A stretch of 64,000 nucleotides of DNA from Martelella sp. AD-3 (GCF_001578105.1 NZ_CP014275.1:310001-374000), one strand, 5' to 3'; shown: positions 1-9,737, counted from the stretch's first letter. Numbers and translations: made by a program. The notes: generated by a model not told the origin, from the sequence alone.

Positions 1-81
1 GACCTGGCTGCGGCCGATGCGTCCGGCGAATGCCTGATTGGTGCCGGTGTCCCTGACAGGACTTTCAGCGGCAGCGCAGCG

Positions 82-109
82 AAAAAATCTCCCCCTCAAG
101 GGGGGAGAT
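82..109 (-). terminator. Rho-independent terminator after the mannitol dehydrogenase-family gene
   Basis: Read on the minus strand, a 9-bp perfect stem (ATCTCCCCC at 87-95 with GGGGGAGAT at 101-109, 5-nt loop) is followed at once by a run of six T residues. It lies about 40 bp past the stop of the minus-strand gene ending at 150. Positions 1-80 may hold the end of a gene entering from the left, but I cannot identify one. Confidence 0.75.
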
Positions 110-149
110 CGACAGACATACATCTAGTCCCTGCGAAGACGAGAAATTC

Positions 150-1592
150 TCAAGCCTTCAGCACCGCCTCGACCGCCGCGCGCGGGCCTTTTTCCACGAT
201 ATAGCGGTAGGCGCCGGTAATGGCCGAGCGGAATGCCGGCTCGCGGCGCAGGTCTTCCTCGAAGATCGATTCGTTTGAGAGAATGCGATCGACAAGCTGG
301 TCGCCGTCATAAGCCGTTGCTTCTGCCAGAAGCTCTTCGGCAAGCGGATCCGTCAGCTTGCCATCCTCATCCGCCGTCACCTTGACGAAGCGGATCCAGC
401 CGGCGACCGCGAGCGCCAGAAGCGGCCAGGGGTGGTTGTTCCCGATGTTGATCTCGATGCCGTGCAGAAGGCGCTGCGGCAGTTTCTGGCTCGTATCCCA
501 GGCGATCTGCGAGGTCCGGTGCTTCAGCTTCGGATTGGCGAAGCGCTCGATCAGCGCATCGGCGTAGTCCTCGAAGCTGACGCCCTCGATCTCCGGCAGC
601 GTCGGACGCTGCTCGTCCATCATGATCTGGCGCGAGGCCCTGCGGAACACGTCGTCCTCCATGCAGGCGGAGACGGTTTCGAGACCGGAAAGGCTGCCGA
701 GCATGGCAAGGAAGGTATGCGCGCCATTGAGCATCCTGAGCTTCATCATCTCGAACGGGCGCACGTCATCGGTCATCATCGCGCCGCCTTCGGCAAAGGG
801 CGGGCGGGCGGTGGCGAAATCATCCTCGATCACCCACTGGCGGAAGGGTTCGCAGACAATGCCGTTCTCGTCTTCCTTGCCGTCATTGAGCGAGCGAAGG
901 ACGCCGCGACCGTAATCGTCGAGCGCGGGAACCACGCGGTCGACCATGGTGGAGGGGAAGGAGACGTTGGCATCGATCCAGTCGGCCAGCTTTCCGTCGC
1001 GCTGGTGGGCGAAGGAGAGCACGGCGGCACGGGCGAGCTTGCCATTGTCCGGCTGGTTGTCGCAGGAAAGCACGGTCAATCCATTGCGGCCTGCTTTCCG
1101 GCGGCGGTCCAGGCCCTCGACGATGACGCCGATCGCCGTGCCCGGTTCTTCCGGATGCGCGAGATCGGCGATGATCCCCTTGTTTTCCAGATCCAGATGG
1201 CCGTTGCGGACGCAATAGCCCTTTTCGGTAATCGTCAGGCTGATGACGGCCATGGGTTCGGACGCGATCAGCTCGAGAAGCGCGTCGATGCCGTCGCGCT
1301 TGGGATGGCAGGTGCCGACCACCACGCCGATCTTGCGCGCGGTCACGGTTTCGGCATCCATCTCGGCGATCAGGTAGTCATGGCCGGCCTCGTCCAGCGC
1401 CGACAGTTCTTCCGCACCGGAATTCAGGCGCACGGCGACGACGCCGAAATCGCCGCCCGCCTTGTTCATGCCTTCCTGCAGGTAGACCATCGGATGGGCG
1501 CGAGCGAATCCGCCGAAGCCGATATGCAGGATGCGCGGGCGAAGCTCATCCTTGGCAAATTCCGGATTGGCGCGGATGATGGTCTCTTGCAT
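150..1592 (-). CDS. Mannitol dehydrogenase-family oxidoreductase (polyol/fructuronate-type)
   Basis: Predicted 480-aa NAD(P)-dependent oxidoreductase of the long-chain mannitol 2-dehydrogenase/fructuronate reductase family, which interconverts a ketose or keto-acid and its polyol in the cytosol. The N-terminal Rossmann segment ILHIGFGGFARAH sits near residue 20, and the catalytic-domain stretch KLRMLNGAHTFLA (Lys with N-G-A-H) is present. Length matches the family. I chose the ATG at 1592 because AAGGAAG lies just upstream; an in-frame start at 1667 would add 25 residues of poor composition. It is monocistronic, with its own terminator. The substrate cannot be read from sequence: mannitol, arabinitol and fructuronate are all possible. 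Confidence 0.88.
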   Translation of the reverse strand: MQETIIRANPEFAKDELRPRILHIGFGGFARAHPMVYLQEGMNKAGGDFGVVAVRLNSGAEELSALDEAGHDYLIAEMDAETVTARKIGVVVGTCHPKRDGIDALLELIASEPMAVISLTITEKGYCVRNGHLDLENKGIIADLAHPEEPGTAIGVIVEGLDRRRKAGRNGLTVLSCDNQPDNGKLARAAVLSFAHQRDGKLADWIDANVSFPSTMVDRVVPALDDYGRGVLRSLNDGKEDENGIVCEPFRQWVIEDDFATARPPFAEGGAMMTDDVRPFEMMKLRMLNGAHTFLAMLGSLSGLETVSACMEDDVFRRASRQIMMDEQRPTLPEIEGVSFEDYADALIERFANPKLKHRTSQIAWDTSQKLPQRLLHGIEINIGNNHPWPLLALAVAGWIRFVKVTADEDGKLTDPLAEELLAEATAYDGDQLVDRILSNESIFEEDLRREPAFRSAITGAYRYIVEKGPRAAVEAVLKA

Positions 1593-1774
1593 GGGGTCTT
1601 CCTTCTGGTCGCCGTCATGGGGAGGATATCGGCGCGGTGGGTGACAGCCGTCAAGTCTTGTTTGCATAATTCGGCGGCAGGCGCAAAGATCGCCGCTGCC
1701 CGGAAACCGCTCGGCGCGGAACTTTCACAATCGCCGCCCGTTTAAGGTCGGCTCACCCAAACCGCGAGGACAGC

Positions 1775-3262
1775 ATGGCCGGACGCGTACTGCTTCAGTT
1801 CTTTCACTGGTATTATCCATCGGGCGGGACGCTCTGGGACGAGGTGGCGGAAAAGGCGGAGGAACTGGCCGGCATGGGCGTCACCGATGTCTGGCTGCCG
1901 CCCGCATGCAAAGGCGCCGCCGGCGGCTACTCCGTCGGCTACGACACCTATGATCTCTTCGATCTCGGCGAATTCGATCAGAAGGGCACGGTTGCCACCA
2001 AATACGGCGACCGCGGTGCTCTTGAAAACGCCTGCCACACGCTTGCCGGCCACGGCATCGGCGTCATCCACGATGTTGTCTTCAACCACAAGCTGGGGGC
2101 GGACGAGAAGGAAAGAGTGCGGGTCCGGCGCACCGATCCGCAGGACCGAACGAAGATCGAGGACGAGGCCTTCGAGGCGCTCGCCTATACCCGCTTCACC
2201 TTCCCGGGCCGGAACGGCGCCCATTCCGAATTCGTCTGGACCCACAAATGCTTCACCGGCGTCGATTATATCGAGGAGCCGGAGGAAACCGGCGTTTTCC
2301 GTCTTGTCAATGAATATGGCGAGGGGGAGTGGCACGACGAGGTGGATCAGGAACTCGGCAATTACGACTATCTGATCGGCGCTGATGTGGAATTCCGCAA
2401 CAATGCCGTTTTCGAGGAACTGAAATACTGGGGGCGATGGTTCTGCGAGCAGGTGCCGGTTGCCGGCTTTCGTCTGGACGCCGCCAAGCATATTCCGGCC
2501 TGGTTCTTCCGCGACTGGATCGCCCATATGCGCCAGAATGTGAAGGAGGACCTGTTTGTCGTTGCCGAATACTGGCATCCGGAAATCGACGCGCTGAAAG
2601 CCTATCTTGATCTGGTCGACCGGCAGTTGATGCTGTTCGATGTCGGGCTGCATTACCGCTTCCACGAGGCCTCGGTCGCGGGCGGCGACTTCGACATGCG
2701 CACGATTTTCGACGGCACGCTGGCGGCAGAGGTGCCGGACCATGCCGTGACGCTCGTTGAAAACCACGATACCCAGCCTCTGCAATCACTGGAGGCCGCC
2801 GTCGAACCCTGGTTCAAGCCGCTTGCCTATGCGCTGATCCTGATGCGCGAACAGGGTGTGCCGAGCGTCTTCTATGCCGATCTTTACGGCGCTCAGTATC
2901 GCGACAAGGGGTCGGACGGCGAGGAGTACGATATCGACATGCCGAGGATCGAATGCCTGCCGAACCTGATAGAGGCGCGCAAGCGCTTTGCCAATGGTGC
3001 GGAGACCATCGTTTTCGATGACGCCGATTGTGTGGCGGTCATTCGCGAAGGGACCGGCAACGCGCCCGGTTCCGTAACGGTTCTGACCAATGGCGAGGAA
3101 ACAGCTAAGGACGTTGCGCTCGGCGAAGCCCATGCCAATGCGCGCTTCCGCGATTTTCTCGGCCACCGGGAAGACACCGTGACCACGGATGACAAGGGCC
3201 GAGCGTCCTTCCCGGTCAATGCGGGCAGCGTCTGCGTCTGGGTGCGCGAGGACAGTCTGTGA
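1775..3262 (+). CDS. Alpha-amylase, GH13 family, cytoplasmic type
   Basis: Predicted 495-aa endo-acting alpha-1,4-glucan hydrolase. No signal peptide is visible: it starts MAGRVLLQFFHWYYPSGG, like the cytoplasmic AmyA/GH13_5 group. The GH13 catalytic triad is present: Asp235 in GFRLDAAKHI (nucleophile), Glu265 in VVAEYWHP (acid/base) and Asp332 in VENHDTQP (transition-state stabiliser). The early conserved motif DVVFNHK is also seen. Length fits the family. The gene converges on the VOC gene, whose stop is only 4 bp away. It probably mobilises intracellular glycogen or imported maltodextrin; that role is inferred. Confidence 0.93.
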   Translation: MAGRVLLQFFHWYYPSGGTLWDEVAEKAEELAGMGVTDVWLPPACKGAAGGYSVGYDTYDLFDLGEFDQKGTVATKYGDRGALENACHTLAGHGIGVIHDVVFNHKLGADEKERVRVRRTDPQDRTKIEDEAFEALAYTRFTFPGRNGAHSEFVWTHKCFTGVDYIEEPEETGVFRLVNEYGEGEWHDEVDQELGNYDYLIGADVEFRNNAVFEELKYWGRWFCEQVPVAGFRLDAAKHIPAWFFRDWIAHMRQNVKEDLFVVAEYWHPEIDALKAYLDLVDRQLMLFDVGLHYRFHEASVAGGDFDMRTIFDGTLAAEVPDHAVTLVENHDTQPLQSLEAAVEPWFKPLAYALILMREQGVPSVFYADLYGAQYRDKGSDGEEYDIDMPRIECLPNLIEARKRFANGAETIVFDDADCVAVIREGTGNAPGSVTVLTNGEETAKDVALGEAHANARFRDFLGHREDTVTTDDKGRASFPVNAGSVCVWVREDSL

Positions 3263-3265
3263 GCT

Positions 3266-3808
3266 TTACCCGCGCGGCAGGTTGCGGAAAGCCTTCTTCG
3301 CGGGCGATCCATTCCAGTCGGGATGCTGCATCTCCGCCTCTTTCCAGGCGCGCATGCTGCGCCGGTAGGCTGCGGGGGAGGCGATCCTGGGAATATGCGC
3401 AAGCTCCCAGTGGATGCCGTTGATCGGATCGTCGAAAAAGACGCCGTAATAGCCGGGCGCATAGACCGGATATTCGGCTGGCGTCTCGGTGACGGGGACA
3501 GAATTCCGGACGAGAAACTCCTTGTGGAAGCGGTCGACCTCGCGCCGGCTTTTCGCCCAGAGCGCGATGTGGTGGATGCCCGTGGCGCGTGCTTCGTGGT
3601 CGAGCTTGCCGCCGGTCTTCGCCGGCTGGATGCCGATATAGCTGTGGGGGAAGGGGAAGCGCGCCATGTAATAGGTCGAGCGATAGCCGATATCCATGGT
3701 CCAGAAACTCTTGTAGCCGAGCCAGCCGAACATCCTGTCGTAGAAGGCGACCGACTTTTCGTATTCGATCACCGAGAATTCCACATGATTGACACCGCGC
3801 CAGCGCAT
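3266..3808 (-). CDS. VOC-superfamily (glyoxalase/dioxygenase-like) protein
   Basis: 180-aa protein with the vicinal-oxygen-chelate fold: the opening VNHVEFSVIEYEKSVAFYDRMFGWLGY is a typical first beta-alpha-beta module, and GIHHIALWAKSRREVDRFH is the second. Candidate metal ligands are His8 in NHVEF, the HH of IHHIAL and a Glu in HWELAHIPR. The VOC fold serves glyoxalases, dioxygenases and antibiotic-binding proteins, so the reaction cannot be named. AAGGAG precedes the ATG by about 8 nt. It is divergent from a TetR regulator across a 100-bp gap holding a perfect palindrome, so it is probably that regulator's target. Confidence 0.85.
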   Translation of the reverse strand: MRWRGVNHVEFSVIEYEKSVAFYDRMFGWLGYKSFWTMDIGYRSTYYMARFPFPHSYIGIQPAKTGGKLDHEARATGIHHIALWAKSRREVDRFHKEFLVRNSVPVTETPAEYPVYAPGYYGVFFDDPINGIHWELAHIPRIASPAAYRRSMRAWKEAEMQHPDWNGSPAKKAFRNLPRG

Positions 3809-3867
3809 CGGCCATCTCCTTTTTCAGTTCGGCGGTGGAAGGCCCTTCGAATAATGATTACTGTGTC

Positions 3868-3888
3868 TTTTAGACCGATGGTCTAAAA
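3868..3888. promoter_or_regulatory. Perfect palindrome, probable TetR-family operator
   Basis: Nine-base arms TTTTAGACC and GGTCTAAAA flank a 3-base GAT spacer, giving a perfect inverted repeat. It lies between the divergent VOC and TetR genes, 60 bp upstream of the former and 20 bp upstream of the latter. The core TAGACCGATGGTCTA has the size and symmetry of TetR-family operators. Binding by the adjacent regulator is inferred. Confidence 0.75.
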
Positions 3889-3908
3889 TCGTCAACGGAG
3901 GCATGAAA

Positions 3909-4589
3909 ATGGCATCGCGCAAAAACGAGAAGCCGATGGCGGAAGGAACTTCGGCGTTGGAGCGGCTGGAGACGCTGGCGCCTGAACGTCGCGAGAGACT
4001 GCTCGCTGCGGCGACGGCGGCCTTCGCCCGACACGGCCTGGCCGGCGCTTCGCTCAACGCCATCCTGAAGGATTCGGGCATGAGCAAGGGGCAAGCCTAT
4101 TATTATGTCCGCGACAAGGCCGACCTTTATTGCGCGGTGATTGAACGCGCGCTTGACCGTCTTTCCGGACAGATCGACTTCTCGCAGGTTGCCGAGGCGG
4201 GAGACCGGGCTGGTTTCTGGAATGCGCTCAGGGCTGCGTTTGAGCAATTGGGCGCGCTTTTGATCGCCGAACCCGCAACGGCCTCGCTTGGGCGAACGAT
4301 GTATGAGGGACCGGAGACCGAGAAGGCCCTGGAAGCGCCGCTCGGCCGCCTGAGGGCCGGGGCCGCTATGTTGGCGGAACACGGCCAGAGGCTGGGCGCG
4401 ATCCGGACCGACCTGCCGCTGAGCCTCATCGTGGACATGTTGTTTGCCGCCGCTCGGGCTCTCGACCGCTGGTTCGCGGAAAACTGGTCCGAGCTCGCCC
4501 CGCAAGACGCGCAGCGCATCAACCTTCAGGGGCTCGCCATGCTTCAGGCCATGGTCGCGCCGCAGGACGGCTTCAATCCGCCAGCCTGA
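3909..4589 (+). CDS. TetR/AcrR-family transcriptional regulator
   Basis: 226-aa regulator. The N-terminal TetR DNA-binding domain runs from about residue 27 (RRERLLAAATAAFARHGLAG), with helix-turn-helix residues ASLNAILKDSGMSKGQAYYYVRDKADLY. The C-terminal helical domain would bind an unknown ligand. I prefer the ATG at 3909 because GGAGG lies 7 nt upstream; an ATG at 3903 is too close to it. A perfect palindrome 20 bp upstream suggests repression of itself and of the divergent VOC gene. Its 3' end overlaps the convergent phytase-like gene by 17 bp. Confidence 0.9.
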   Translation: MASRKNEKPMAEGTSALERLETLAPERRERLLAAATAAFARHGLAGASLNAILKDSGMSKGQAYYYVRDKADLYCAVIERALDRLSGQIDFSQVAEAGDRAGFWNALRAAFEQLGALLIAEPATASLGRTMYEGPETEKALEAPLGRLRAGAAMLAEHGQRLGAIRTDLPLSLIVDMLFAAARALDRWFAENWSELAPQDAQRINLQGLAMLQAMVAPQDGFNPPA

Positions 4590-5535
4590 ATTCCAGCATC
4601 AGCGTATTCTGCAGCGGGGAATTGTTGTCATCGGAAACGATGATCACATGGTGCGCGCCGTCATCCGCGCGGATGACATCCATGCCCTCCATATTGTCGA
4701 TCCGGTGCGTGCCGCCATAGGCCTGCATGATCACCGGACCGTCCACGGTGGCGCCCGGCCGGATCGCTTCTCCGGCAAAGCGCCGAATTCGCATGGCCAC
4801 GCCGGCAAGCAGGGAAAAACGCCGCTCCAGCACCAGAAGGTCGCCATCCGGCAGAAAGGCCGCGTCGGTAACGTCATAACCCTCGCGTTTCACGACCTTG
4901 AAAATGCCTTTCTGCTGCCCGCGAACAATGGCGGCGAAGAGATTGCCGTGCGTGTCGATGCTTTTCTCCGCAATCGCCACCATGCGGCCGGCATCGTCAG
5001 TCGCGAGCGCCTCGAAACTGCCATTGCGCCGTAGCTCATAGGGCGGGATCAGGAAATCCGGTCCCGGCGCGGCATTCGCCTGCGCATGGCCGGCAAGCGG
5101 ATAGCTGTCGATGCGGTGGCGCCCCTCGAAGCCCACATAGATGCGGTTGCCCGCAATGGCGAGGCTTTCGGCATCCATGCCGCTCTTGCCGGCGTGCACG
5201 CCCTTCGCATTCTTCATCGGCGTGACAGTGACATCGGCAAGCCCGGAAAGCCGGCCGGACGCATCGCGCGTCACCCGTCCGTCGATCCATTCGCCGGTAT
5301 CGGCCACGGCGATGAAGCGCTTGCCGTCGGGCAGGAAGCGGATTGCGGAAAGCGACTGGAAATCGGGATCGGGCGAGGTCAGCGTCAGCCCGCCGATGAA
5401 TGCGAGACGGCCGAAACGATCCGTGTCCTTTTCGGGAGCGAATTTCTCGATCGGCACGGCGTCGACGGGGACGGCGGCCGCAACGGCCGGCGTCGCGACC
5501 AGCGCGAGCGCCAGACAAGCGAAGGCGGCTCTCAT
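4573..5535 (-). CDS. Secreted esterase-like/phytase-like beta-propeller protein
   Basis: 320-aa protein with a signal peptide ([21 protein letters not shown]), so probably periplasmic. The mature part resembles the esterase-like activity of phytase family (PF13449-type): [38 protein letters not shown] and later [26 protein letters not shown], with Asp/Asn-rich loops that could bind calcium. The substrate is unknown. Its ATG overlaps the cobT stop as ATGA, so it is translationally coupled to cobT. Its 3' end overlaps the convergent TetR gene. Confidence 0.8.
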   Translation of the reverse strand: MRAAFACLALALVATPAVAAAVPVDAVPIEKFAPEKDTDRFGRLAFIGGLTLTSPDPDFQSLSAIRFLPDGKRFIAVADTGEWIDGRVTRDASGRLSGLADVTVTPMKNAKGVHAGKSGMDAESLAIAGNRIYVGFEGRHRIDSYPLAGHAQANAAPGPDFLIPPYELRRNGSFEALATDDAGRMVAIAEKSIDTHGNLFAAIVRGQQKGIFKVVKREGYDVTDAAFLPDGDLLVLERRFSLLAGVAMRIRRFAGEAIRPGATVDGPVIMQAYGGTHRIDNMEGMDVIRADDGAHHVIIVSDDNNSPLQNTLMLEFRLAD

Positions 5536-7433
5536 CTGGCGCGTCTTCTGCCCTGGGAAATGCCGGCGGCCTGTTCCTCGAACAGCCCGGCAAGCTGGTC
5601 GGTCATGGCGCCGGCCAGTTCGTCGGCGTCGACGATGGTCACGGCCCGACGATAGTAGCGCGTCACGTCATGGCCGATGCCGATCGCCAGAAGCTCGACC
5701 GGCGATCGGGTCTCGATATGCTCGATCACCGCGCGCAGGTGCTTTTCGAGAAAATTGCCGGGGTTGACCGAAAGCGTGGAATCATCCACCGGCGCGCCGT
5801 CGGAAATCATCATCAGGATGCGGCGTTGTTCCGGCCGGCCCATCAGCCGGTCGTGGGCCCAGATCAGCGCCTCGCCGTCGATGTTTTCCTTCAGCAGGCC
5901 CTCGCGCATCATCAGGCCGAGATTGGCGCGCGAGCGCCGCCAGGGGCTGTCGGCGGATTTGTAGATGATGTGGCGCAGGTCGTTGAGGCGACCGGGCGTC
6001 GCCGGCTTGCCCTCCTCCAGCCATTTCTCGCGGCTTTGTCCGCCCTTCCAGGCCTTTGTCGTGAAGCCGAGGATCTCGACCTTGACGCCGCAGCGTTCCA
6101 GCGTGCGCGCCAGAATGTCGCCGCAGGTGGCCGCAACCGTGATCGGGCGGCCGCGCATCGAACCGGAATTGTCGATCAGCAGCGAAACCACCGTGTCGCG
6201 GAACTGGGTATCGCGCTCCATCTTGAAGGAAAGCGGCTGCATCGGGTCAATAACCATGCGCGGCAGGCGGGCGGTATCGAGGTAACCCTCCTCGAGATCG
6301 AAATCCCAGGAGCGGTTCTGCTTGGCCATCAGCCGGCGCTGCATGCGGTTGGCGAGCCTTCCGACGGCGCCCTGAAGATGGGCAAGCTGCTTGTCGAGAT
6401 AGCCGCGCAGGCGCTGCAGCTCTTCCTGGTCGCAAAGCTCCTCGGCTCTGATCTCCTCGTCGAACTCTTCCGTGAAGACCTTGTAGTCGACCTTCTCGTT
6501 CAGGTCGTCGAAGGGGGTATTCGGGCGCTTGGTCTCGCCGGCGACCTCGCTATCTGGGTCGGCATCCTCGTCGAGCTCGGTATCGGCCACTTCCGCGCCG
6601 TCGAGTTCGCCCTGGTCCATCTCCTCGTCGCTGTCGTCGCTTTCGTCGGCAGGCGCCGAATCATTGCCGGCATCCTCGTCGAACTGCTCGTCATTCTGCC
6701 GTTCGGAACGCGGCTGCTCCTCGTCGGAGATGTTTTCCTCCTCGTTCTCGCTTTCCATGTCCTCGTCCGAATAGTCGTCGGCGAGTTCCATGGAGGAGAG
6801 GATCGAGCGGATCGTGCGGGCGAAGGCATGCTGGTCGTCGATTGTCTCGGCCAGCCTGTCGAGATCGACGGAGGCTTTCTGTTCGATGAAATCGCGCCAG
6901 AAGTCCAGCACCTGACCGGCCGATTCCGGCGGCTTTTCTCCCGAAAGCTTCTCGCGCACCAGCATCGCCACGGCCTCGGAGACCGGGGCGTCCTCCTTGC
7001 GGTCGATCGCGGCGAAATTGGCCTTGTCGTATTTTTCCGCATGCATGGCGGCAAGGTTCCGCGCCATGCCCGGCATGCGCTTGGCGCCGATCGAATCCAC
7101 CCGCGCCTGTTCGACCGCGTCGAAGATCGCCTGGGCATCGCTGCCGCTCGGCGCCATCTGCGCATGGGTGACCGGATTGTGGCAGGCCATTCTAAGCGCC
7201 ATGGAATCGCCAAGCCCGCGGACAACGGCAAGCTCGCTTGCCGTCGGACGCTTGGAGAATTCCGGCAGGCGGATCTGGCTGCCGCTCATGCCCGGCCGGT
7301 CGCGCGAGAAGACGACCTCGGCCTCCCGGTCGCCCGAAATCGCGCGCACGCAGCCGGAAACGGCGCGGTGCAGCGGTTCGAGATCCACAGGCGCGTGCGG
7401 GTTGGTCTTTCGATTGTCGCCGGGGCCGGCCAT
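5532..7433 (-). CDS. cobT: Cobaltochelatase subunit CobT
   Basis: 633-aa subunit of the aerobic CobNST cobaltochelatase, which inserts cobalt into hydrogenobyrinate a,c-diamide during cobalamin synthesis. The N-terminal CobT domain includes [15 protein letters not shown] very acidic linker lies around residues 210-300 (runs such as [18 protein letters not shown]). The C-terminal von Willebrand A domain has the MIDAS motif [11 protein letters not shown] and a later [19 protein letters not shown] precedes the ATG by about 8 nt. It follows cobS by 10 bp on the same strand and overlaps the phytase-like gene by 4 bp. The large CobN subunit is not in this window. Confidence 0.96.
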   Translation of the reverse strand: MAGPGDNRKTNPHAPVDLEPLHRAVSGCVRAISGDREAEVVFSRDRPGMSGSQIRLPEFSKRPTASELAVVRGLGDSMALRMACHNPVTHAQMAPSGSDAQAIFDAVEQARVDSIGAKRMPGMARNLAAMHAEKYDKANFAAIDRKEDAPVSEAVAMLVREKLSGEKPPESAGQVLDFWRDFIEQKASVDLDRLAETIDDQHAFARTIRSILSSMELADDYSDEDMESENEEENISDEEQPRSERQNDEQFDEDAGNDSAPADESDDSDEEMDQGELDGAEVADTELDEDADPDSEVAGETKRPNTPFDDLNEKVDYKVFTEEFDEEIRAEELCDQEELQRLRGYLDKQLAHLQGAVGRLANRMQRRLMAKQNRSWDFDLEEGYLDTARLPRMVIDPMQPLSFKMERDTQFRDTVVSLLIDNSGSMRGRPITVAATCGDILARTLERCGVKVEILGFTTKAWKGGQSREKWLEEGKPATPGRLNDLRHIIYKSADSPWRRSRANLGLMMREGLLKENIDGEALIWAHDRLMGRPEQRRILMMISDGAPVDDSTLSVNPGNFLEKHLRAVIEHIETRSPVELLAIGIGHDVTRYYRRAVTIVDADELAGAMTDQLAGLFEEQAAGISQGRRRAR

Positions 7434-7443
7434 GGGTTTTTCC

Positions 7444-8436
7444 TCAGGCGCTGATGACGACGTTGGCGGCGCTTTCCTTCAGCTCCTCGCCGAAGGCGCG
7501 CTGATACTGCTCGGCGACCAGCGTGCGCTCGAGTTCGTCGCACTTGTTGAGGAAGGTGACGCGGAAGGCAAAGCCGACATCGCCGAAGATTTCCGCGTTC
7601 TCCGCCCAGTTGATCACGGTGCGCGGGCTCATGACGGTGGAAAGATCGCCATTGACGAAGGCCGAACGGGTGAGATCGGCGACGCGCACCATGTTGGAGA
7701 TCGTCTCGCGACCTTCCTCGCTGGCGGCAAAGCTCTTCACCTTGGCGAGGATGATCGCGACTTCCTGTTCATGCGGCAGATAGTTGAGCGTGGTCACCAG
7801 CGACCAGCGGTCCATCTGCGCCTGGTTGATCTGCTGCGTGCCGTGATAGAGCCCGGTCGTATCGCCGAGGCCGACCGTGTTGGCGGTGGCAAACAGGCGG
7901 AAGGCCGGGTGGGGGCTGATGACGCGGCTCTGGTCGAGAAGGGTCAGGCGGCCGGAGCTTTCCAGCACGCGCTGGATCACGAACATCACGTCCGGGCGGC
8001 CGGCGTCGTATTCGTCGAAAACGAGCGCGACATTGTGCTGATAGGCCCAGGGCAGGATGCCGTCCTTGAATTCGGTGACCTGCAGGCCATCGCGCACGAC
8101 GATCGCATCCTTGCCGACAAGGTCGATACGGCTGACATGGCTGTCGAGATTGACGCGCACGCACGGCCATTTCAGGCGCGCGGCGACCTGTTCGATATGG
8201 GTCGACTTGCCGGTGCCGTGATAGCCGGAGACCATGACGCGGCGGTTGTGGGCAAAGCCTGCGAGAATGGCGAGCGTGGTATCGCGATCGAAAAGGTAGT
8301 CGGGGTCGATGTCCGGCACGTAAGGGTCGTCCGCCGAATAGGCGGGAACGGTCAGGTCGACATCGATACCAAATGTTTCGCGAACCGAAACCGTCGTATC
8401 CGGTGCGTTGGAATAGTTCAGTTCAATCTTGCTCAT
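7444..8436 (-). CDS. cobS: Cobaltochelatase AAA+ subunit CobS
   Basis: About 330-aa MoxR-like AAA+ ATPase that works with CobT as the chaperone-like motor of cobaltochelatase. Walker A is GYHGTGKST near residue 73. Walker B-like residues are in [14 protein letters not shown], and a sensor-type segment is [14 protein letters not shown]. Two ATG codons are adjacent (8439 and 8436). The second is 4 nt from the GGAGA motif and is preferred. It is first of the cobS-cobT-phytase-like run and sits just downstream of a J-domain gene on the same strand. Confidence 0.96.
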   Translation of the reverse strand: MSKIELNYSNAPDTTVSVRETFGIDVDLTVPAYSADDPYVPDIDPDYLFDRDTTLAILAGFAHNRRVMVSGYHGTGKSTHIEQVAARLKWPCVRVNLDSHVSRIDLVGKDAIVVRDGLQVTEFKDGILPWAYQHNVALVFDEYDAGRPDVMFVIQRVLESSGRLTLLDQSRVISPHPAFRLFATANTVGLGDTTGLYHGTQQINQAQMDRWSLVTTLNYLPHEQEVAIILAKVKSFAASEEGRETISNMVRVADLTRSAFVNGDLSTVMSPRTVINWAENAEIFGDVGFAFRVTFLNKCDELERTLVAEQYQRAFGEELKESAANVVISA

Positions 8437-8508
8437 CATGTCTCCAGCGCGGCCTTTCTCAAAAAGCGCCGCTCAAACGTCTGTGCTGCTCTTTCGGTCA
8501 AAAACGGT

Positions 8509-9147
8509 CTAGCAGAAGCCGGACTGCTTTAACAATTGGTATGCCTGCACCACGGCACGAAAAGTTTCCTCCGAGCCGCGGTCGCCGCCATTGGCGTCGG
8601 GATGGTGCTTCTTGACCAGAGCCTTGTACTGTTTCTTGATGTCGTCGGGCGTCGCCTCCGCGGTGAGGCCCAGCGTGTCGAAGGCTTTCGATTCCAGCGT
8701 TTTCAGCTTGCGCTGGTGGCGCGGCCGTCTGGGCGCGCCCTCCTTGCCGTCATCGACAAAGCCGAAGGGATCGCGCATGCGCGAAAATGACGCGGTGTTG
8801 CCGGCCTTTTTCGAGCCGTTGAGCGGCGTCTTGCGCGCCGCGCCGTTGACGCCGACGGTCCAGGTGGGACGATGGCCGGTCAGCGCTTCCTTCTGGTAGC
8901 GGGCGATCTCGCCGTCGGACAGGCCGTCGAAATAATTATAGCCCTTGTTGTAGGCCTTCACATGTTCGAAGCAGAACATGAAGAACTGCCCCTCGGCATT
9001 GCGGCCGACGGGTGCGCGGTGTTTTGCGGGCTTGTTGCAGCCGTCCCATTGGCAGACGGCGGCAGCGGCTTCGGACTCGGCCTTGGCAGATGCCGGGCGC
9101 TTGCGTTTGGTGCGCAGACGATCGAAATATTTGGAGTCAAGATTCAT
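8509..9147 (-). CDS. J-domain (DnaJ-like) protein
   Basis: 212-aa protein with its J domain at the C-terminus (from about residue 150: AFDTLGLTAEATPDDIKKQYKALVKKHHPDANGG), including the HPD motif that stimulates Hsp70 ATPase. The N-terminal half has cysteines (CQWDGCNKPAKHRAP and FCFEHVKAYN) that could bind a metal. It lacks the Gly/Phe and zinc-finger regions of classical DnaJ, so it is a specialised co-chaperone. It precedes cobS by about 70 bp and is divergent from bolA. A link to cobaltochelatase assembly is only suggested by position. Confidence 0.88.
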   Translation of the reverse strand: MNLDSKYFDRLRTKRKRPASAKAESEAAAAVCQWDGCNKPAKHRAPVGRNAEGQFFMFCFEHVKAYNKGYNYFDGLSDGEIARYQKEALTGHRPTWTVGVNGAARKTPLNGSKKAGNTASFSRMRDPFGFVDDGKEGAPRRPRHQRKLKTLESKAFDTLGLTAEATPDDIKKQYKALVKKHHPDANGGDRGSEETFRAVVQAYQLLKQSGFC

Positions 9148-9266
9148 GGCGCTCGATTATGACCTTGTGATCCCGCCACAACAAGAATTGACAACGGGAT
9201 TTCTTACTGGCTTCCTGAACCGTTAACGCGCTGGCGCGCGAAACAGGGACAGATCAGGAGCAGACA

Positions 9267-9548
9267 GTGTCGTCAACCGCCGAAATCGAAACCAGGCTGA
9301 AAAGCCTCTTCAACCCCGAACGGCTGGTGCTTATGGATGAAAGTGCCCAGCATGCCGGGCACTATGATGAGCCGGATGCCCCCGAAATCACCCATTTAAG
9401 GATTCGGATCGTCTCCGACAAGTTCGAAGGACTAAGCCGAGTGGCACGACATCGTGCCGTCAATGAGGCGCTTGCCGGCGAAATCGAAAACGGACTGCAT
9501 GCACTCGCCATCGAAGCGGCCGCGCCGGGTGAGAAGACGCGCTGGTGA
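9267..9548 (+). CDS. bolA: BolA-family protein
   Basis: 93-aa BolA-fold protein: IETRLKSLFNPERLVLMDESAQHAGH followed by LRIRIVSDKFEGLSRVARHRAVNEALAGEI. The family's invariant His in SRVARHRAV is present, the residue that helps bind a [2Fe-2S] cluster with monothiol glutaredoxins. Start is GTG at 9267 with CAGGAG 6 nt upstream. It is divergent from the J-domain gene. Probable role is iron-sulphur trafficking or redox control. Confidence 0.92.
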   Translation: MSSTAEIETRLKSLFNPERLVLMDESAQHAGHYDEPDAPEITHLRIRIVSDKFEGLSRVARHRAVNEALAGEIENGLHALAIEAAAPGEKTRW

Positions 9549-9602
9549 TGGGACGTTTAGCAGGCCCTGACTGCCGACAAGCCAGCCCCATTCTCCGCCG
9601 TC

Positions 9603-9625
9603 ATGCTCGGGCTTGTCCCGAGCAT
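9603..9625. repeat. REP-like hairpin, copy 1
   Basis: Nine-bp perfect stem ATGCTCGGG/CCCGAGCAT around a 5-nt loop CTTGT. A related hairpin in the opposite orientation lies about 110 bp downstream. They fill most of the 250-bp gap between bolA and the CorC-type gene. Such GGGCTTGTCCCGAG hairpins are familiar intergenic repeats in alphaproteobacteria. Confidence 0.65.
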
Positions 9626-9714
9626 CTGATCACGTCAGCACGCGGCGGGCGTGTCGAATAGGTGTGACAATGCGTTGCGCGATGGTAACTCCGCTCGGAT
9701 GGACAGGTGGATAG

Positions 9715-9737
9715 ATCCTCGGGACAAGCCCGAGGAT
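9715..9737. repeat. REP-like hairpin, copy 2 (inverted)
   Basis: Nine-bp stem ATCCTCGGG/CCCGAGGAT around loop ACAAG, the reverse complement of copy 1's loop, with one compensating base-pair change in the stem. It lies about 60 bp past the stop of the convergent CorC-type gene and may also block readthrough. Confidence 0.65.

Noticed and set aside
5400..7454. Plus-strand frame of 684 codons opposite cobT
   Set aside because: Complement of cobT; the Asp/Glu-rich linker gives long LVELLV-like runs in reverse, which look like membrane segments but are not.
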